A DNA stretch of 57,186 nt from Gammaproteobacteria bacterium (GCA_023228645.1 JALOAT010000022.1:1-57186), one strand, 5' to 3'. Counted from the first letter of the stretch, positions 37,074 through 46,179 are shown. Program-made: numbers and translations. Notes: a model not told the origin generated them from the letters alone.

Positions 37074-38414
37074 ATGAAAAAAGTCGACTCGCTCCTCCAT
37101 GCCCGCTGGATCGTCCCTGTCGAGCCGGCCGGGGTCGTGCTTGAACACCACAGCCTCGCCATCGAGGACGGTCGCATCACCGGGCTGCTGCCCACGCCGG
37201 AGGCGAAGCGCCGGTTCGAGGCCGCGGTGAACGTGGACCTGTCCGACCATGCCCTGCTGCCGGGCTTCGTCAACGCCCACACCCACGCCGCCATGACGCT
37301 GCTGCGGGGGCTGGGCGGCGATGTGCCGCTCATGCAGTGGCTGCAAGAACACATCTGGCCGGCCGAGGGCCGCCACGTCGGCCGCGAGTTCGTGCGCGAC
37401 GGCACCCAGTTGGCCATGGCCGAGATGCTGCGCGGCGGCACCACCTGCTTCCAGGACATGTATTTCTTTCCGGACGAAGTGGCGCGCGCCGCGGCCCAGG
37501 CGGGCCTGCGCGCCACGGTCGGGCTCATCGTATTCGACTTCCCCTCGGCCTGGGGCAGCGGCCCCGACGACTACCTGCACAAGGGCATGGAGCTGCACGA
37601 CGAGCTGCGCGGCCATCCCCTGGTCAGCACCGCCTTCGCGCCGCACGCGCCGTACACCGTGTCCGACGCGCCCCTGGAGCGCATCGCCATGTACGCCGAG
37701 GAGCTGGACCTGCCGGTGCACATGCACGTGCACGAGACGGCCTTCGAGGTGGAAACCGCCCAGGCCCAGGCCGGCCGCCGCCCGCTGGCGCGCCTGAAGG
37801 AACTGGGTCTGGTCACGCCGCGGCTCATGGCGGTGCACATGACTCAGCTCACCGAGGCCGAGATCGAAGGGCATGCGGCCGCCGGCGCGCACGTGGTGCA
37901 CTGCCCCGAATCGAACCTGAAGCTGGCGAGCGGTTTCTGCCCGGTGCAGCGCCTGCTCGGCGCGGGTGTGAACGTGGCCCTCGGCACCGACGGCGCCGCC
38001 AGCAACAACGACCTGGACATGCTCGGCGAGATGCGCACGGCCGCCCTGCTCGGCAAGGCGGTGGCGGGCGATGCGAGCGCGGTGTCCGCCGAGACGGCGC
38101 TGCGCATGGCCACCCTCAACGGCGCCCGGGCGCTGGGGCTCGATGGCATCACCGGCTCGCTGGTGCCGGGCAAGGCGGCGGACGTCACCGCCGTGAACCT
38201 GCGTGGCCTGGAGACCGAGCCCGTCTATAACGTGATCACCCAACTGGTGTATTCCACCGGGCGCGAACGCGTCACCGATGTGTGGGTGGCGGGCCGCCAC
38301 CTGCTCAAGGAGCGCCAGCTCACCACCCTCGACGAAGAGGCCATTCTGGCCCGTGCCCGGCAGTGGCGCGCCCGAATCCAGCATTCCGACGTTTCCCCGG
38401 AGGAAAAACCATGA
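37074..38414 (+). CDS. mtaD: 5-methylthioadenosine/S-adenosylhomocysteine deaminase-type amidohydrolase
   Basis: The 446-residue amidohydrolase has the metal site GFVNAHTHAAMTLLRG, the substrate region FAPHAPYTVSD, the metal histidine in MHVHETAFE and the aspartate in LGTDGAASNNDLDM. The TRZ/ATZ group with this profile deaminates methylthioadenosine and S-adenosylhomocysteine. It lies upstream of ubiG with an ATGA overlap, the gene order found in Pseudomonas. Substrate assignment rests on this family resemblance. Confidence 0.9.
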   Translation: MKKVDSLLHARWIVPVEPAGVVLEHHSLAIEDGRITGLLPTPEAKRRFEAAVNVDLSDHALLPGFVNAHTHAAMTLLRGLGGDVPLMQWLQEHIWPAEGRHVGREFVRDGTQLAMAEMLRGGTTCFQDMYFFPDEVARAAAQAGLRATVGLIVFDFPSAWGSGPDDYLHKGMELHDELRGHPLVSTAFAPHAPYTVSDAPLERIAMYAEELDLPVHMHVHETAFEVETAQAQAGRRPLARLKELGLVTPRLMAVHMTQLTEAEIEGHAAAGAHVVHCPESNLKLASGFCPVQRLLGAGVNVALGTDGAASNNDLDMLGEMRTAALLGKAVAGDASAVSAETALRMATLNGARALGLDGITGSLVPGKAADVTAVNLRGLETEPVYNVITQLVYSTGRERVTDVWVAGRHLLKERQLTTLDEEAILARARQWRARIQHSDVSPEEKP

Positions 38415-39109
38415 CCGTCAATGTCGATCCGGTCGAGATCAACAAGTTCGCCGCCCTCGCCTCGCGCTGGTGGGACCGCAACAGCGAGTTCAAGCCCCTG
38501 CATGACATCAATCCGCTGCGCGTGGACTACGTGGACCAGCGCGCCGGCCTGGCCGGCAAACAGGTGCTCGACGTGGGCTGCGGCGGCGGCATTCTCTCGG
38601 AGGGCATGGCGGCGCGCGGCGCCGAGGTGATGGGCATCGACATGGCCGAGGCCTCGCTCGAAGTGGCCAGGCTGCACCTGTATGAGTCCGGCCTGAAGGT
38701 GGATTACCGCAACGTGAGCGTGGAGCAGCTGGCCGAGGAGCGCCCCGCCAGTTTCGATGTGGTCACCTGCCTGGAGATGCTCGAACACGTGCCCGATCCG
38801 GCCTCGGTGGTGAGCGCCTGCGCCAAACTGGTAAAGCCGGGCGGCAAGGTATTTTTCTCCACCATCAATCGCACCCCCAAGTCGTACCTGTTCGCCATCG
38901 TCGGCGCGGAATACGTCTTGCGCATGCTGCCCAAGGGCACCCACGACTATGCCAAGTTCATCCGCCCCTCAGAACTGGAGAGCTGGTCGCGCCACGCAGG
39001 CCTCGCGATCCAGAACCTGACCGGCATGAGCTACAACCCGTTCTTACGCCAGTACAGCCTGGGGCGGGACCTGGAAGTGAACTACCTGGCGTACGCCGTG
39101 CGGGAGTGA
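38411..39109 (+). CDS. ubiG: Ubiquinone biosynthesis O-methyltransferase
   Basis: UbiG (232 residues) performs both O-methylations of ubiquinone synthesis. The SAM motif VLDVGCGGGILSEGMAARG is near residues 50-68. The family sequence SRWWDRNSEFKPLHDINPLR is at the N-terminus, and the membrane-associating region (KSYLFAIVGAEYVLRMLPKG) follows. GGAGG lies just before the start codon. It overlaps mtaD and precedes gph. Confidence 0.95.
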   Translation: MTVNVDPVEINKFAALASRWWDRNSEFKPLHDINPLRVDYVDQRAGLAGKQVLDVGCGGGILSEGMAARGAEVMGIDMAEASLEVARLHLYESGLKVDYRNVSVEQLAEERPASFDVVTCLEMLEHVPDPASVVSACAKLVKPGGKVFFSTINRTPKSYLFAIVGAEYVLRMLPKGTHDYAKFIRPSELESWSRHAGLAIQNLTGMSYNPFLRQYSLGRDLEVNYLAYAVRE

Positions 39110-39199
39110 ACCCCGGTTGACCTGCCCGCGACCTGCGGGCCCGCGTTCACGCGCATCGGCAACCCGGCGAAAGCCGGGGTCCAGAACCTTTCAAAACCG

Positions 39200-39874
39200 A
39201 TGCCCATCCGCACCATCCTTTTCGACCTCGACGGCACCCTCGCCGACACCGCGCCCGATCTGGCCTATGCGCTCAACGCGGTGCTGGTCGAGCAGGGCCG
39301 CGAGCCCCTGCCCTACGAGCACATCCGGCCGGTGGTGTCCCACGGCGCCCTGGCCCTGCTGCGCCTCGGCTTCGGTTTTGCGCCTGACGACCCGTGCCTG
39401 CCGCCGTTGCGCCAGCGCCTCATCGACATCTATCGCGCCAATCTCACCCGCGGCACCCGGCTCTTTCCGGGCATGGCGGAACTGCTGGAGACCATCGACC
39501 TGCGCGGCATGCGCTGGGGCGTGGTCACCAACAAACCGGCGGCACTGACCGAACCGCTGCTTGCCCAGCTCGGCCTGCTGGCGCGCGCGGTGAGCGTGAT
39601 CAGCGGCGACACCCTGCCGGTGAACAAGCCCGATCCCGCGCCCATGCTGCTGGCCTGCGCGCAGGCCGGTTCGCAACCGGCGCAGTGCGTCTACCTGGGC
39701 GACGCGGAACGCGATGTGCTGGCCGGCCGGAATGCGGGCATGACCACCCTGGTGGCCATGTTCGGTTATCTGGCGGCGGAGGACCGTCCGCATGACTGGG
39801 GCGCCGACGGACTCATCGACCACCCGGACGAGGTGTTGCCCTGGATTGAAGCGCGCTTTCGGCGCGCCGTGTGA
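39200..39874 (+). CDS. gph: Phosphoglycolate phosphatase
   Basis: This 224-residue HAD hydrolase removes phosphate from 2-phosphoglycolate. Motif I FDLDGTLADTAPDL, motif II VVTNKP, and motif III/IV KPDPAPMLLAC with YLGDAERDVLAGRNAG are all present, with the DAERD variant typical of the Gph/Mup group. It follows ubiG after 90 bp, in the conserved ubiG-gph pair. The homologous enzyme in some relatives acts on N-acetylmuramate phosphate. Confidence 0.9.
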   Translation: MPIRTILFDLDGTLADTAPDLAYALNAVLVEQGREPLPYEHIRPVVSHGALALLRLGFGFAPDDPCLPPLRQRLIDIYRANLTRGTRLFPGMAELLETIDLRGMRWGVVTNKPAALTEPLLAQLGLLARAVSVISGDTLPVNKPDPAPMLLACAQAGSQPAQCVYLGDAERDVLAGRNAGMTTLVAMFGYLAAEDRPHDWGADGLIDHPDEVLPWIEARFRRAV

Positions 39875-39907
39875 GCGGCCGCCGCCGGGCTACGGCGAAG
39901 GCGCGGG

Positions 39908-40792
39908 TTACAAAGGAGTCCGGCGCAGTGCCCGCCACAGGATCACCAAGGCGTCGCGCCGGCGCAGACGCGGGCGGGAGAACACGTCTTGCTGCGCCTC
40001 CAGGCGGTCGAGCACGCGCAAGCCGCCCTGCACGATGAGCCGGATCTCCAGCCCGAAGCGACCGCGCAGGCGTGCGCCCAGGGCCGCGCCCTCCTCCATC
40101 ATGGTGCGGGTGCGGGCGTATTCACTCGTCATCAGGGCGCGCATGGCCCCGTCGGAACGCCGTTCACGCAGCTGCTGCACGGTCACGCCGTGGGCGGCCA
40201 TGGCGTCCTCGGGAAGATAGATGCGGTCGTTCTCGTCCATGTCCTGGGCGAGGTCCTGCCAGAAGTTGATGAGTTGCAGGGCGCTGCACACCCGGTCGGA
40301 CAGGCGCAGGTTTTCCGGCGTGGCCTCGCCCGCCAGGTGCAGCAGGATGCGCCCCACCGGATCCGCCGAGCGGCGGCAGTAGTCGAGCACGTCCTCGAAG
40401 CAGGCATAGCGACGGGTGGTCACGTCCTGGCGAAACGCCGAGAGCAGGTCGTGGAACAGCACCGACGGCACCCGGTAACGGGCGACCAGATCCGCCAGGG
40501 CCACGAACACCGGGTGCCCGGCGCGGCCCGCGAGCGCGGCGTCCAGCTGGTGCGCCCAGTCGTCCAGCGCCGCGAGCCGCGCCGCCTCGGGCAGGCCGCC
40601 TTCGTCGGCCATGTCGTCGGCCAGGCGCGCGAACGCATAGACCGCCGCAATGGGACGGCGCAGGCGCGCCGGCAGCAGGCGCGAGGCCACGGGGAAATTC
40701 TCGTAATGGCGCCGCGCCAGGTCTTCGCACCAGGCGTAGGCCGCGTCCACGTCGTGCGCGGACAGGTCCGTTATGTTAGCTTGCCTGCCCAT
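39908..40792 (-). CDS. hpnC: Squalene biosynthesis protein HpnC (hydroxysqualene synthase)
   Basis: The 294-residue trans-isoprenyl synthase-fold enzyme has ENFPVASRLLPARLRRPIAA and the aspartate motifs FARLADDMADEG and FWQDLAQDMDENDR. HpnC turns presqualene diphosphate into hydroxysqualene, which HpnE reduces to squalene. Usually hpnC, hpnD and hpnE are adjacent; here hpnC is on the opposite strand and 1.9 kb from hpnD. The start lies 20 bp from the divergent small membrane gene and lacks a clear ribosome-binding site. Confidence 0.9.
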   Translation of the reverse strand: MGRQANITDLSAHDVDAAYAWCEDLARRHYENFPVASRLLPARLRRPIAAVYAFARLADDMADEGGLPEAARLAALDDWAHQLDAALAGRAGHPVFVALADLVARYRVPSVLFHDLLSAFRQDVTTRRYACFEDVLDYCRRSADPVGRILLHLAGEATPENLRLSDRVCSALQLINFWQDLAQDMDENDRIYLPEDAMAAHGVTVQQLRERRSDGAMRALMTSEYARTRTMMEEGAALGARLRGRFGLEIRLIVQGGLRVLDRLEAQQDVFSRPRLRRRDALVILWRALRRTPL

Positions 40793-40812
40793 TCATTCGA
40801 CCGGGAGGAAAC

Positions 40813-40971
40813 ATGAGACTGCTGATCATCATCGCCGTGCTGGTGGCCGGCATGTGGCTGGGCGCCAACCTCGCTCGCGACAAGCCGCTGCTCAGCAACC
40901 CCTTCGCCGAGAAGACCATCACCGAGAAGGCGCGTGACGCGGCCGATGGCATCCTGAAGAACCTCAAGTAA
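40813..40971 (+). CDS. Small membrane protein, 52 residues
   Basis: The short gene starts with ATG after an excellent GGGAGGAAAC ribosome-binding site. The product begins MRLLIIIAVLVAGMWLGANL, a single membrane helix or uncleaved signal, followed by a charged tail (NPFAEKTITEKARDAADGIL, ending KNLK). It is divergent from hpnC. I do not recognise it. Good codon use, ribosome-binding site and helix make it a likely real gene. Confidence 0.7.
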   Translation: MRLLIIIAVLVAGMWLGANLARDKPLLSNPFAEKTITEKARDAADGILKNLK

Positions 40972-40984
40972 GAACAGAAGAACA

Positions 40985-41075
40985 ATCCAACACAGAGACG
41001 CAGAGACACAGAGAACAGAAAAATCAAATCGGGCCCAGGTCGCTCCTCTGTGTCTCTGCGCCTCTGCGTTGTTCT
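40985..41075. repeat. Family-C inverted repeat between convergent genes
   Basis: CACAGAGACGCAGAGACACA (about 40990-41018) faces CTCTGTGTCTCTGCGCCTCT (about 41046-41068). It separates the small membrane gene from the convergent rmuC gene and may end transcripts of both. Confidence 0.8.
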
Positions 41076-41079
41076 CTTC

Positions 41080-42348
41080 TTAGAGCGCATCGCCGCCGGT
41101 GGCCACTTGGCGGATGCCGGTTTCCACCTGGTCCGGCGTCTCCAGTTCCTTCTTGGCGGAGACGCCCATTTCCGTGAATTTGCGCGCACCGGGCAGCACG
41201 CGGGCGTCGAAGGAACCGACGGCGCGGTTGTAGTGGCTGACGCTGGACTCCAGGCTCTTGCCGAGTTTGCCGAGATAATCGCCGAAGGTGGCCAGGCGGG
41301 CATACAATTCCTCGCCCACTTCACGGATGCGCTCGGCATTTTCCGCCAGCGCCTGCTGGCGCCAGCCGTAGGCCACGGCGCGCAGCAGCGCCACCAGGCT
41401 GGTGGGCGTGGCCAGCACCACCTTCTGGCCCAGGGCGTCCTCCAGCAGGGTGCGATCCACGTCCAGGGCCGCGCTCAGGAACTGGTCGCCCGGGATGAAC
41501 AACACCACGAAATCCGGGCTGCGCTCGAACTGGCTCCAGTAGGACTTCGCCGCCAGCTGACGCACGCGCTCGCGCACCTGGCGCCCGTGGCGCACCAGTT
41601 CGCGCTGACGTGACTCGTCGTCGGCGGCCTCCACCGCGGCCAGGTAGGCATCCAGCGGCGCCTTGGCATCCACCACGATGTCGCGTCCGTCCGGCAGGCG
41701 CACCACCATGTCCGGGCGCAGCGCGCCGTCGTCGGTGCGCACCTGCACCTGCTCTGTGAAATCACAGTGCTCCACCATGCCGGCCAGTTCCGCCAGGCGC
41801 TTCAAGGTCATCTCGCCCCACTGGCCGCGCACCTCGGGACGGCGCAGAGCCTGCACCAGGTTGCGGGTCTCGCCCTGCAACAGGCGGTGGGATTCCGCCA
41901 GCCCCTGGATCTGTTGGGTGAGGACGCCGTAATGGGCCTGGCGCTCCTTTTCCACCGTACGGATCTGCTGCTCGGTCTTCTCCAGGGCCTGCACGATGGG
42001 CTTGACCAGATTCTCCACCGCTTTCTCGCGCTGGGCCAGTTCGCCCTGGGCATGCACGTGGAACTGCTTGAGGTTTTCCTGGGCGAGCTTGAGGAATTCG
42101 CCGGTGTTGTGCTTCAGGGCCTCGCTGGCGAGATTGGCGAAGCTGTCGGCCAGCTGCCGGCGCGCCTGCTCGAAGGCCCCGGCGCGCTCCGCGCCGGCGC
42201 GGCGCTCCGCCTCCAGGGCGGCCTGTAATTGGATGTTGTCCTCGCGCAGCCGCAGCGTCTTGCGATGCAACAGCGCGAACACGGCCACGCCGCCCGTCAG
42301 GGCAGCGAAGGCGACGGCAAGGACAAGCAGGGACAGGGATTGCGACAT
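41080..42348 (-). CDS. rmuC: DNA recombination protein RmuC
   Basis: The 422-residue product has an N-terminal membrane helix (residues ~5-27), a long coiled coil up to ~160 and a PD-(D/E)xK-like nuclease domain: RGQWGEMTLKRLAELAGM, VVDAKAPLDAYLAAVE, FVVLFIPGDQFLSAAL and ATPTSLVALLRAVAYGWRQ. RmuC limits recombination at inverted repeats in E. coli. That may matter in a genome so full of palindromes, though this link is only a thought. Confidence 0.94.
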   Translation of the reverse strand: MSQSLSLLVLAVAFAALTGGVAVFALLHRKTLRLREDNIQLQAALEAERRAGAERAGAFEQARRQLADSFANLASEALKHNTGEFLKLAQENLKQFHVHAQGELAQREKAVENLVKPIVQALEKTEQQIRTVEKERQAHYGVLTQQIQGLAESHRLLQGETRNLVQALRRPEVRGQWGEMTLKRLAELAGMVEHCDFTEQVQVRTDDGALRPDMVVRLPDGRDIVVDAKAPLDAYLAAVEAADDESRQRELVRHGRQVRERVRQLAAKSYWSQFERSPDFVVLFIPGDQFLSAALDVDRTLLEDALGQKVVLATPTSLVALLRAVAYGWRQQALAENAERIREVGEELYARLATFGDYLGKLGKSLESSVSHYNRAVGSFDARVLPGARKFTEMGVSAKKELETPDQVETGIRQVATGGDAL

Positions 42349-42391
42349 GGGCGGCGACCTCGGGAAAGTGCCGCCATCTTACCATCGCCGC

Positions 42392-42580
42392 TCAGTGCCT
42401 CTCGGAACGTGGCCCCGCGAGCAGCCAGATCAGCCAGCCGAGGAACGGCAGCAGGATGATGAGCAGCAGCCACAGCACCTTGGCGCCGGTGCCGCGGCGG
42501 GAACCGAAGATGTTCACCACGGCCCAGAGGTCCAGCACCAGCACGATAAAGCCGAAGAAACCGCCGATTTCGATGTTCAT
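42392..42580 (-). CDS. PLDc_N-domain small membrane protein
   Basis: The 62-residue protein has two membrane helices (GFFGFIVLVLDLWAVVNIF, and KVLWLLLIILLPFLGWLIWL). These resemble the phospholipase D N-terminal membrane domain (PLDc_N) that also occurs alone. A GAGGAGGGTC ribosome-binding site directly precedes the ATG. Function unknown. It is in the same direction as rmuC, 43 bp upstream, so the two are probably co-transcribed. Confidence 0.8.
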   Translation of the reverse strand: MNIEIGGFFGFIVLVLDLWAVVNIFGSRRGTGAKVLWLLLIILLPFLGWLIWLLAGPRSERH

Positions 42581-42660
42581 GACCCTCCTCACTCGCGTCG
42601 GTGCACGGCCGCGCCGGCCCATCCGGGTATAATCGGCCCTCGCCCCACAAGAAGCCCGCG

Positions 42661-43518
42661 ATGACGCCGGAACAATACTGCCAGAACAAGGCTGCGAACA
42701 GCGGTTCCAGTTTCTACTACAGCTTCCTGTTCCTCCCACCCGAGCAGCGCCGTGCCATTACGGCGGTCTACGCCTTTTGCCGTGAGGTGGATGACGTGGT
42801 GGACGAGTGCCGTGACGCCGGTATGGCGCGCATCAAGCTGACCTGGTGGCGCGAGGAGATCGCGCGCGTCTTCGCGGGCGAGCCGCAGCATCCGGTGGGT
42901 CAGGCCCTGGCACCCGCGGTGCGTGAGTTCAGCCTGGCGCAGGAGTATTTCCAGGAAATCATCGACGGCATGGAGATGGACCTGGAACCGGTCCGCTACG
43001 CCAGCTTCAAGGACCTGGCGCTGTACTGCTACCGCGTGGCCAGTGTCGTCGGCCTGTTGTCGGCGGAGATCTTCGGCTATCAGGACCGCCACACCCTGAA
43101 ATACGCCCATGACCTGGGCATGGCCTTTCAGCTCACCAACATCCTGCGTGACGTGGGCGAGGATGCCCAGCGCGGACGCGTCTACCTGCCCGAGGACGAA
43201 ATGGCCGCCCACGGCGTGACCGCCGAGGACCTGCACAAAGGCGAACTCACCGACGCGCTGCGCGCTTTGCTGGCGTTACAGGCCCGGCGCGCCCGGCAGT
43301 ACTACGAACAGGCGTTTGCGAAACTCCCGGAACGGGATCGCTTTGCGCAGCGCAGCGGCCTCATCATGGCCGCCGTGTACATGACGCTGCTCGATCGCAT
43401 CGAGGGCGAGGGCTATCCCGTGCTCACCCGGCGCGTGCGCCTGTCGCCTTGGCGCAAGCTGTGGATTGCCTGGCGCACGGCACGGCGCGAGGCAGTGCGT
43501 CATGACCGCTGCGTCTGA
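42661..43518 (+). CDS. hpnD: Presqualene diphosphate synthase HpnD
   Basis: HpnD (285 residues) joins two farnesyl diphosphates into presqualene diphosphate. The two aspartate motifs YAFCREVDDVVDE and NILRDVGEDAQRGRVYLP are intact, and the N-terminus SSFYYSFLFLPPEQRRAITA is typical. The ATG at 42661 gives the usual start. It overlaps hpnE by 17 bp, so the two are coupled. Confidence 0.93.
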   Translation: MTPEQYCQNKAANSGSSFYYSFLFLPPEQRRAITAVYAFCREVDDVVDECRDAGMARIKLTWWREEIARVFAGEPQHPVGQALAPAVREFSLAQEYFQEIIDGMEMDLEPVRYASFKDLALYCYRVASVVGLLSAEIFGYQDRHTLKYAHDLGMAFQLTNILRDVGEDAQRGRVYLPEDEMAAHGVTAEDLHKGELTDALRALLALQARRARQYYEQAFAKLPERDRFAQRSGLIMAAVYMTLLDRIEGEGYPVLTRRVRLSPWRKLWIAWRTARREAVRHDRCV

Positions 43519-44827
43519 TCCCATCGTCATCGTCGGCGGCGGCTGGGCCGGCCTGGCCGCCGCGGTGGAGTTGAGCGGCCGCGGCCATCGCGTCGTGGTG
43601 CTCGAGTCCTCGCGCCAGCTCGGCGGGCGCGCACGCCGGCTCGCCTTCGGCGACGATGGTGTGGACAACGGCCAGCACCTGCTCATCGGCGCTTATCGCG
43701 AAACCCTCGCACTGATGGAACGCGTAGGCATACGTGAGCAAACGGCCATGCTGCGCCTGCCGCTGCGCCTCGAAGTGCGCGCCGCGAACGGCGCGCTGGT
43801 ACTCGCCGCGCCACGCCTGCCCGCGCCGCTGCATCTGGGCGCCGCCCTGCTCGCCGGCGGCGGCCTGCGCCTCGGCGAGCGCTGGCGCGCGCTGGGTTTC
43901 GCACTCCGCCATTACCTTCAGGGATTCCGGCTGCGCAAGGATTGCAGCGTGGCCGAATTGCTCGCGGACCAGCCCTCGCGATTAAAGGAACTGCTGTGGC
44001 ATCCGCTCTGCCTCGCTACCCTCAACACCCTGCCCGCACAGGCCTCCGCACAGGTGTTCCTGCGGGTGCTGCGCGACAGCTTCGCTCATCAGCGGCGCGA
44101 TTCGGACCTGATGATTCCACGCCTCGACCTCGGCCGCGCCTTCCCGGAGCCGGCGCTGGACTTCGTCGAGCGTCACGGCGGTCAGGTACGGCTGTGCAGC
44201 CGCGTGACGGCGCTGGAGGTGAAAGACGGACGCATCGCGGCCGTGCGGCTCGGCAGCGAGCGCCTGTCCGCAGCACAGGTGATCCTGGCCGTGCCGCCGG
44301 GTGCTGCCGCCCGGCTGTTGTCGCACCATGGGTCCACCGCGCCACTCGCCGACACACTGGCGCAGTTTGGCCACGAGCCCATCACCACCGTGTACCTGCG
44401 CTATCCGGTCGAGGCGCGACTGCCCGCCGAGATGGTCGGTCTCGCCGGGGGCTTCACCCAGTGGCTGTTCGATCGCCGCGTATACGGCCAGCCCGGCCTG
44501 TTAGCCGCCGTGATCAGCGGCCCGGGCGAACACGTGGAGCTGGAACGCGAGCCGCTCGCCGCGCGGATTGCCGCCGAGGTTGCCGCACATTTCCCGACGC
44601 TTCCCGCCCCCACGGAACACCTGGTGGTGCGCGAAAAACGCGCCACCTTCCGCTGCACCGTGGGCATCGACGCCCGGCGCCCCGCTGCGGCCACCCCTCT
44701 CGCAGGCTGTTGGCTGGCCGGCGACTACACCGACACCGGCTACCCGGCCACGCTCGAAGGGGCGGTGCGCTCTGGAGTACAATGCGCCCGCCTCGTCGAC
44801 ACCCGACTGCGACCCAAAACACCATGA
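43502..44827 (+). CDS. hpnE: Hydroxysqualene dehydroxylase HpnE (FAD-dependent)
   Basis: The 441-residue flavoprotein has the dinucleotide fold IVIVGGGWAGLAAAVELSGR at its N-terminus, then GGRARRLAFGDDGVDNGQHL, and a C-terminal FAD motif with WLAGDYTDTGYPATLEGAV. HpnE reduces hydroxysqualene to squalene, completing the HpnCDE route to hopanoid precursors. No squalene-hopene cyclase is in the window. It overlaps yciK by ATGA. Confidence 0.92.
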   Translation: MTAASDPIVIVGGGWAGLAAAVELSGRGHRVVVLESSRQLGGRARRLAFGDDGVDNGQHLLIGAYRETLALMERVGIREQTAMLRLPLRLEVRAANGALVLAAPRLPAPLHLGAALLAGGGLRLGERWRALGFALRHYLQGFRLRKDCSVAELLADQPSRLKELLWHPLCLATLNTLPAQASAQVFLRVLRDSFAHQRRDSDLMIPRLDLGRAFPEPALDFVERHGGQVRLCSRVTALEVKDGRIAAVRLGSERLSAAQVILAVPPGAAARLLSHHGSTAPLADTLAQFGHEPITTVYLRYPVEARLPAEMVGLAGGFTQWLFDRRVYGQPGLLAAVISGPGEHVELEREPLAARIAAEVAAHFPTLPAPTEHLVVREKRATFRCTVGIDARRPAAATPLAGCWLAGDYTDTGYPATLEGAVRSGVQCARLVDTRLRPKTP

Positions 44828-45573
44828 CCAAAATCCCCGAGGGCTACACGCCCGCCGACGACCTGCTCAAGAACCGCATCATTCTCGTCACCGGCGCCGG
44901 CAGCGGCATCGGTGCGGTGGCGGCCAAGACCTTCGCCCGGCACGGCGCCACGGTGATCCTGCTCGGTCGCGGCATGCGCAAGCTGGAGGCGGTTTACGAC
45001 GAGATAGAGGCCGAGGGCGGGCCGCAGCCGGCTATCTATCCTATGAATCTGGAAAAGGCCACGCCCAAGGATTACGAAGACCTGGGCGCGCGGCTCGGGG
45101 AAACCTTCGAGCGCGTGGACGGCATCCTGCACAACGCCGCCGCGCTCGGCACCCTCACACCGCTCGGCCAGTACAGCCTGGACATGTGGTCCAAGGTCAT
45201 GCAGACCAACCTCAACGCGCCCTTCCTCATCACCCGCGTGCTGCTGGGCCTTCTGAAGAATTCGCCCGACGCCTCCGTGGTATTCACCGCCGACCGCGTC
45301 GGCCGCCAGGGCCGCGCCTACTGGGGCGCCTACGGCGTCTCCAAGGCTGCCAACGAAAACATGATGGAGATCTGGGCCGCCGAACTGGAGGCCAACACCG
45401 CCATCCGCGTGAACAGCCTCGACCCGGGCGCGGTGTACACCGACATGCGCGCGAAGTCCTACCCCGGTGAAGACCCAAGCACCCTGCCCCGTCCGGCAGA
45501 TGTCATGCTGCCGTACCTGTATCTCATGGGGCCGGACAGCAAGGGGATTACGGGGCACCGGTTTGAAGTTTGA
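44824..45573 (+). CDS. yciK: YciK-family short-chain oxidoreductase
   Basis: The 249-residue SDR protein has the NAD(P) motif ILVTGAGSGIGAVAAKTFAR, the HNAAALG motif, and a YGVSKAANENMM catalytic Tyr-Lys pair. The preceding serine position is replaced by the FTADRVGRQG stretch, as in YciK proteins. The substrate is unknown. The mtaD-ubiG-gph-yciK order is conserved in Pseudomonas; here the squalene genes have been inserted before yciK. Confidence 0.9.
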   Translation: MTKIPEGYTPADDLLKNRIILVTGAGSGIGAVAAKTFARHGATVILLGRGMRKLEAVYDEIEAEGGPQPAIYPMNLEKATPKDYEDLGARLGETFERVDGILHNAAALGTLTPLGQYSLDMWSKVMQTNLNAPFLITRVLLGLLKNSPDASVVFTADRVGRQGRAYWGAYGVSKAANENMMEIWAAELEANTAIRVNSLDPGAVYTDMRAKSYPGEDPSTLPRPADVMLPYLYLMGPDSKGITGHRFEV

Positions 45574-45835
45574 GATTAATTGCCGCTGGAGTCGTAGGTC
45601 ACGTTGCGAAGCTACGTGACATCTTTGCGGCATTCGCATCGTCGCAGTATTCGAAGGATGCGCTGCGCGCCAACGTGACCTACAGCAGACTATTTCCGCC
45701 TTGGCCTCCGTTGCTCGGCGAGCCATAGGGGACCTGAAGAACGCTCGCCTCGCTCACTCAAGAGGTGCTTCGCGCCAGAAGACTTGACGTTCCGCCGATG
45801 AAACTCCGAGCGTCACAATACCGGACGGATTCTTG
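45574..45835. repeat. Intergenic region with family-A palindromes
   Basis: CGTAGGTCACGTTGCGAAGC, TACGTGACATC (45593-45624) and GCGCTGCGCGCCAACGTGAC, CTACA (45661-45684) are family-A half-units. No gene seen. Confidence 0.65.
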
Positions 45836-46095
45836 AAACCCCGTATGCCGCGCCGAGCACCGCAGTCCGAATCGGACAAGGCCCGCAGGGGGCGCGCCAG
45901 GGAGGGCGCGCCGTCTGCACTCGGGGCAGGAGGCCCCGTGTGCAGACCCCCGATTCGGACTGCGGAGCGCAGGGAACCGCCGAAGGCGGCGCGGCATTCG
46001 GGCGGCCTTTCTTTGGGGTACTTTTCTTTGGCCGCGCAAAGAAAAGTACCTCGTCGCAGGGGGGCGAAAACCCCCGTCTAAATAATCTTCGGGCG
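45836..46095 (+). repeat. 251-bp long repeat (family E), left copy
   Basis: The unit from CCGTATGCCGCGCCGAGCAC to AATAATCTTC (about 45841-46091) recurs inverted at 56896-57146 with the same length and high identity. It contains nested hairpins: CCGCAGTCCGAATCGG facing CCGATTCGGACTGCGG, GGGCGCGCC facing GGCGCGCC, and TACTTTTCTTTG facing CAAAGAAAAGTA. A short open frame runs through both copies, but it is palindromic repeat sequence, not a convincing gene. Confidence 0.85.
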
Positions 46096-46179
46096 AAGCC
46101 CCACATTATTGAAGATGTCACGTAGGCGCTGCGCGCCAACGTGACCTACATCCCCTGACCCACATCAGCCCCCCAACCA
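46096..46179. repeat. Family-A palindrome downstream of the thioredoxin-like gene
   Basis: ATGTCACGTAGGCGCTGCGC, GCCAACGTGACCTACA at about 46114-46149 is a family-A unit directly downstream of the minus-strand gene that ends at 46180. Confidence 0.65.

Noticed and set aside
45833..46125. Short open frames within the family-E repeats (both copies)
   Set aside because: The translation is forced by nested palindromes and is preserved only because the DNA repeat is. No start signal or independent codon pattern is seen.
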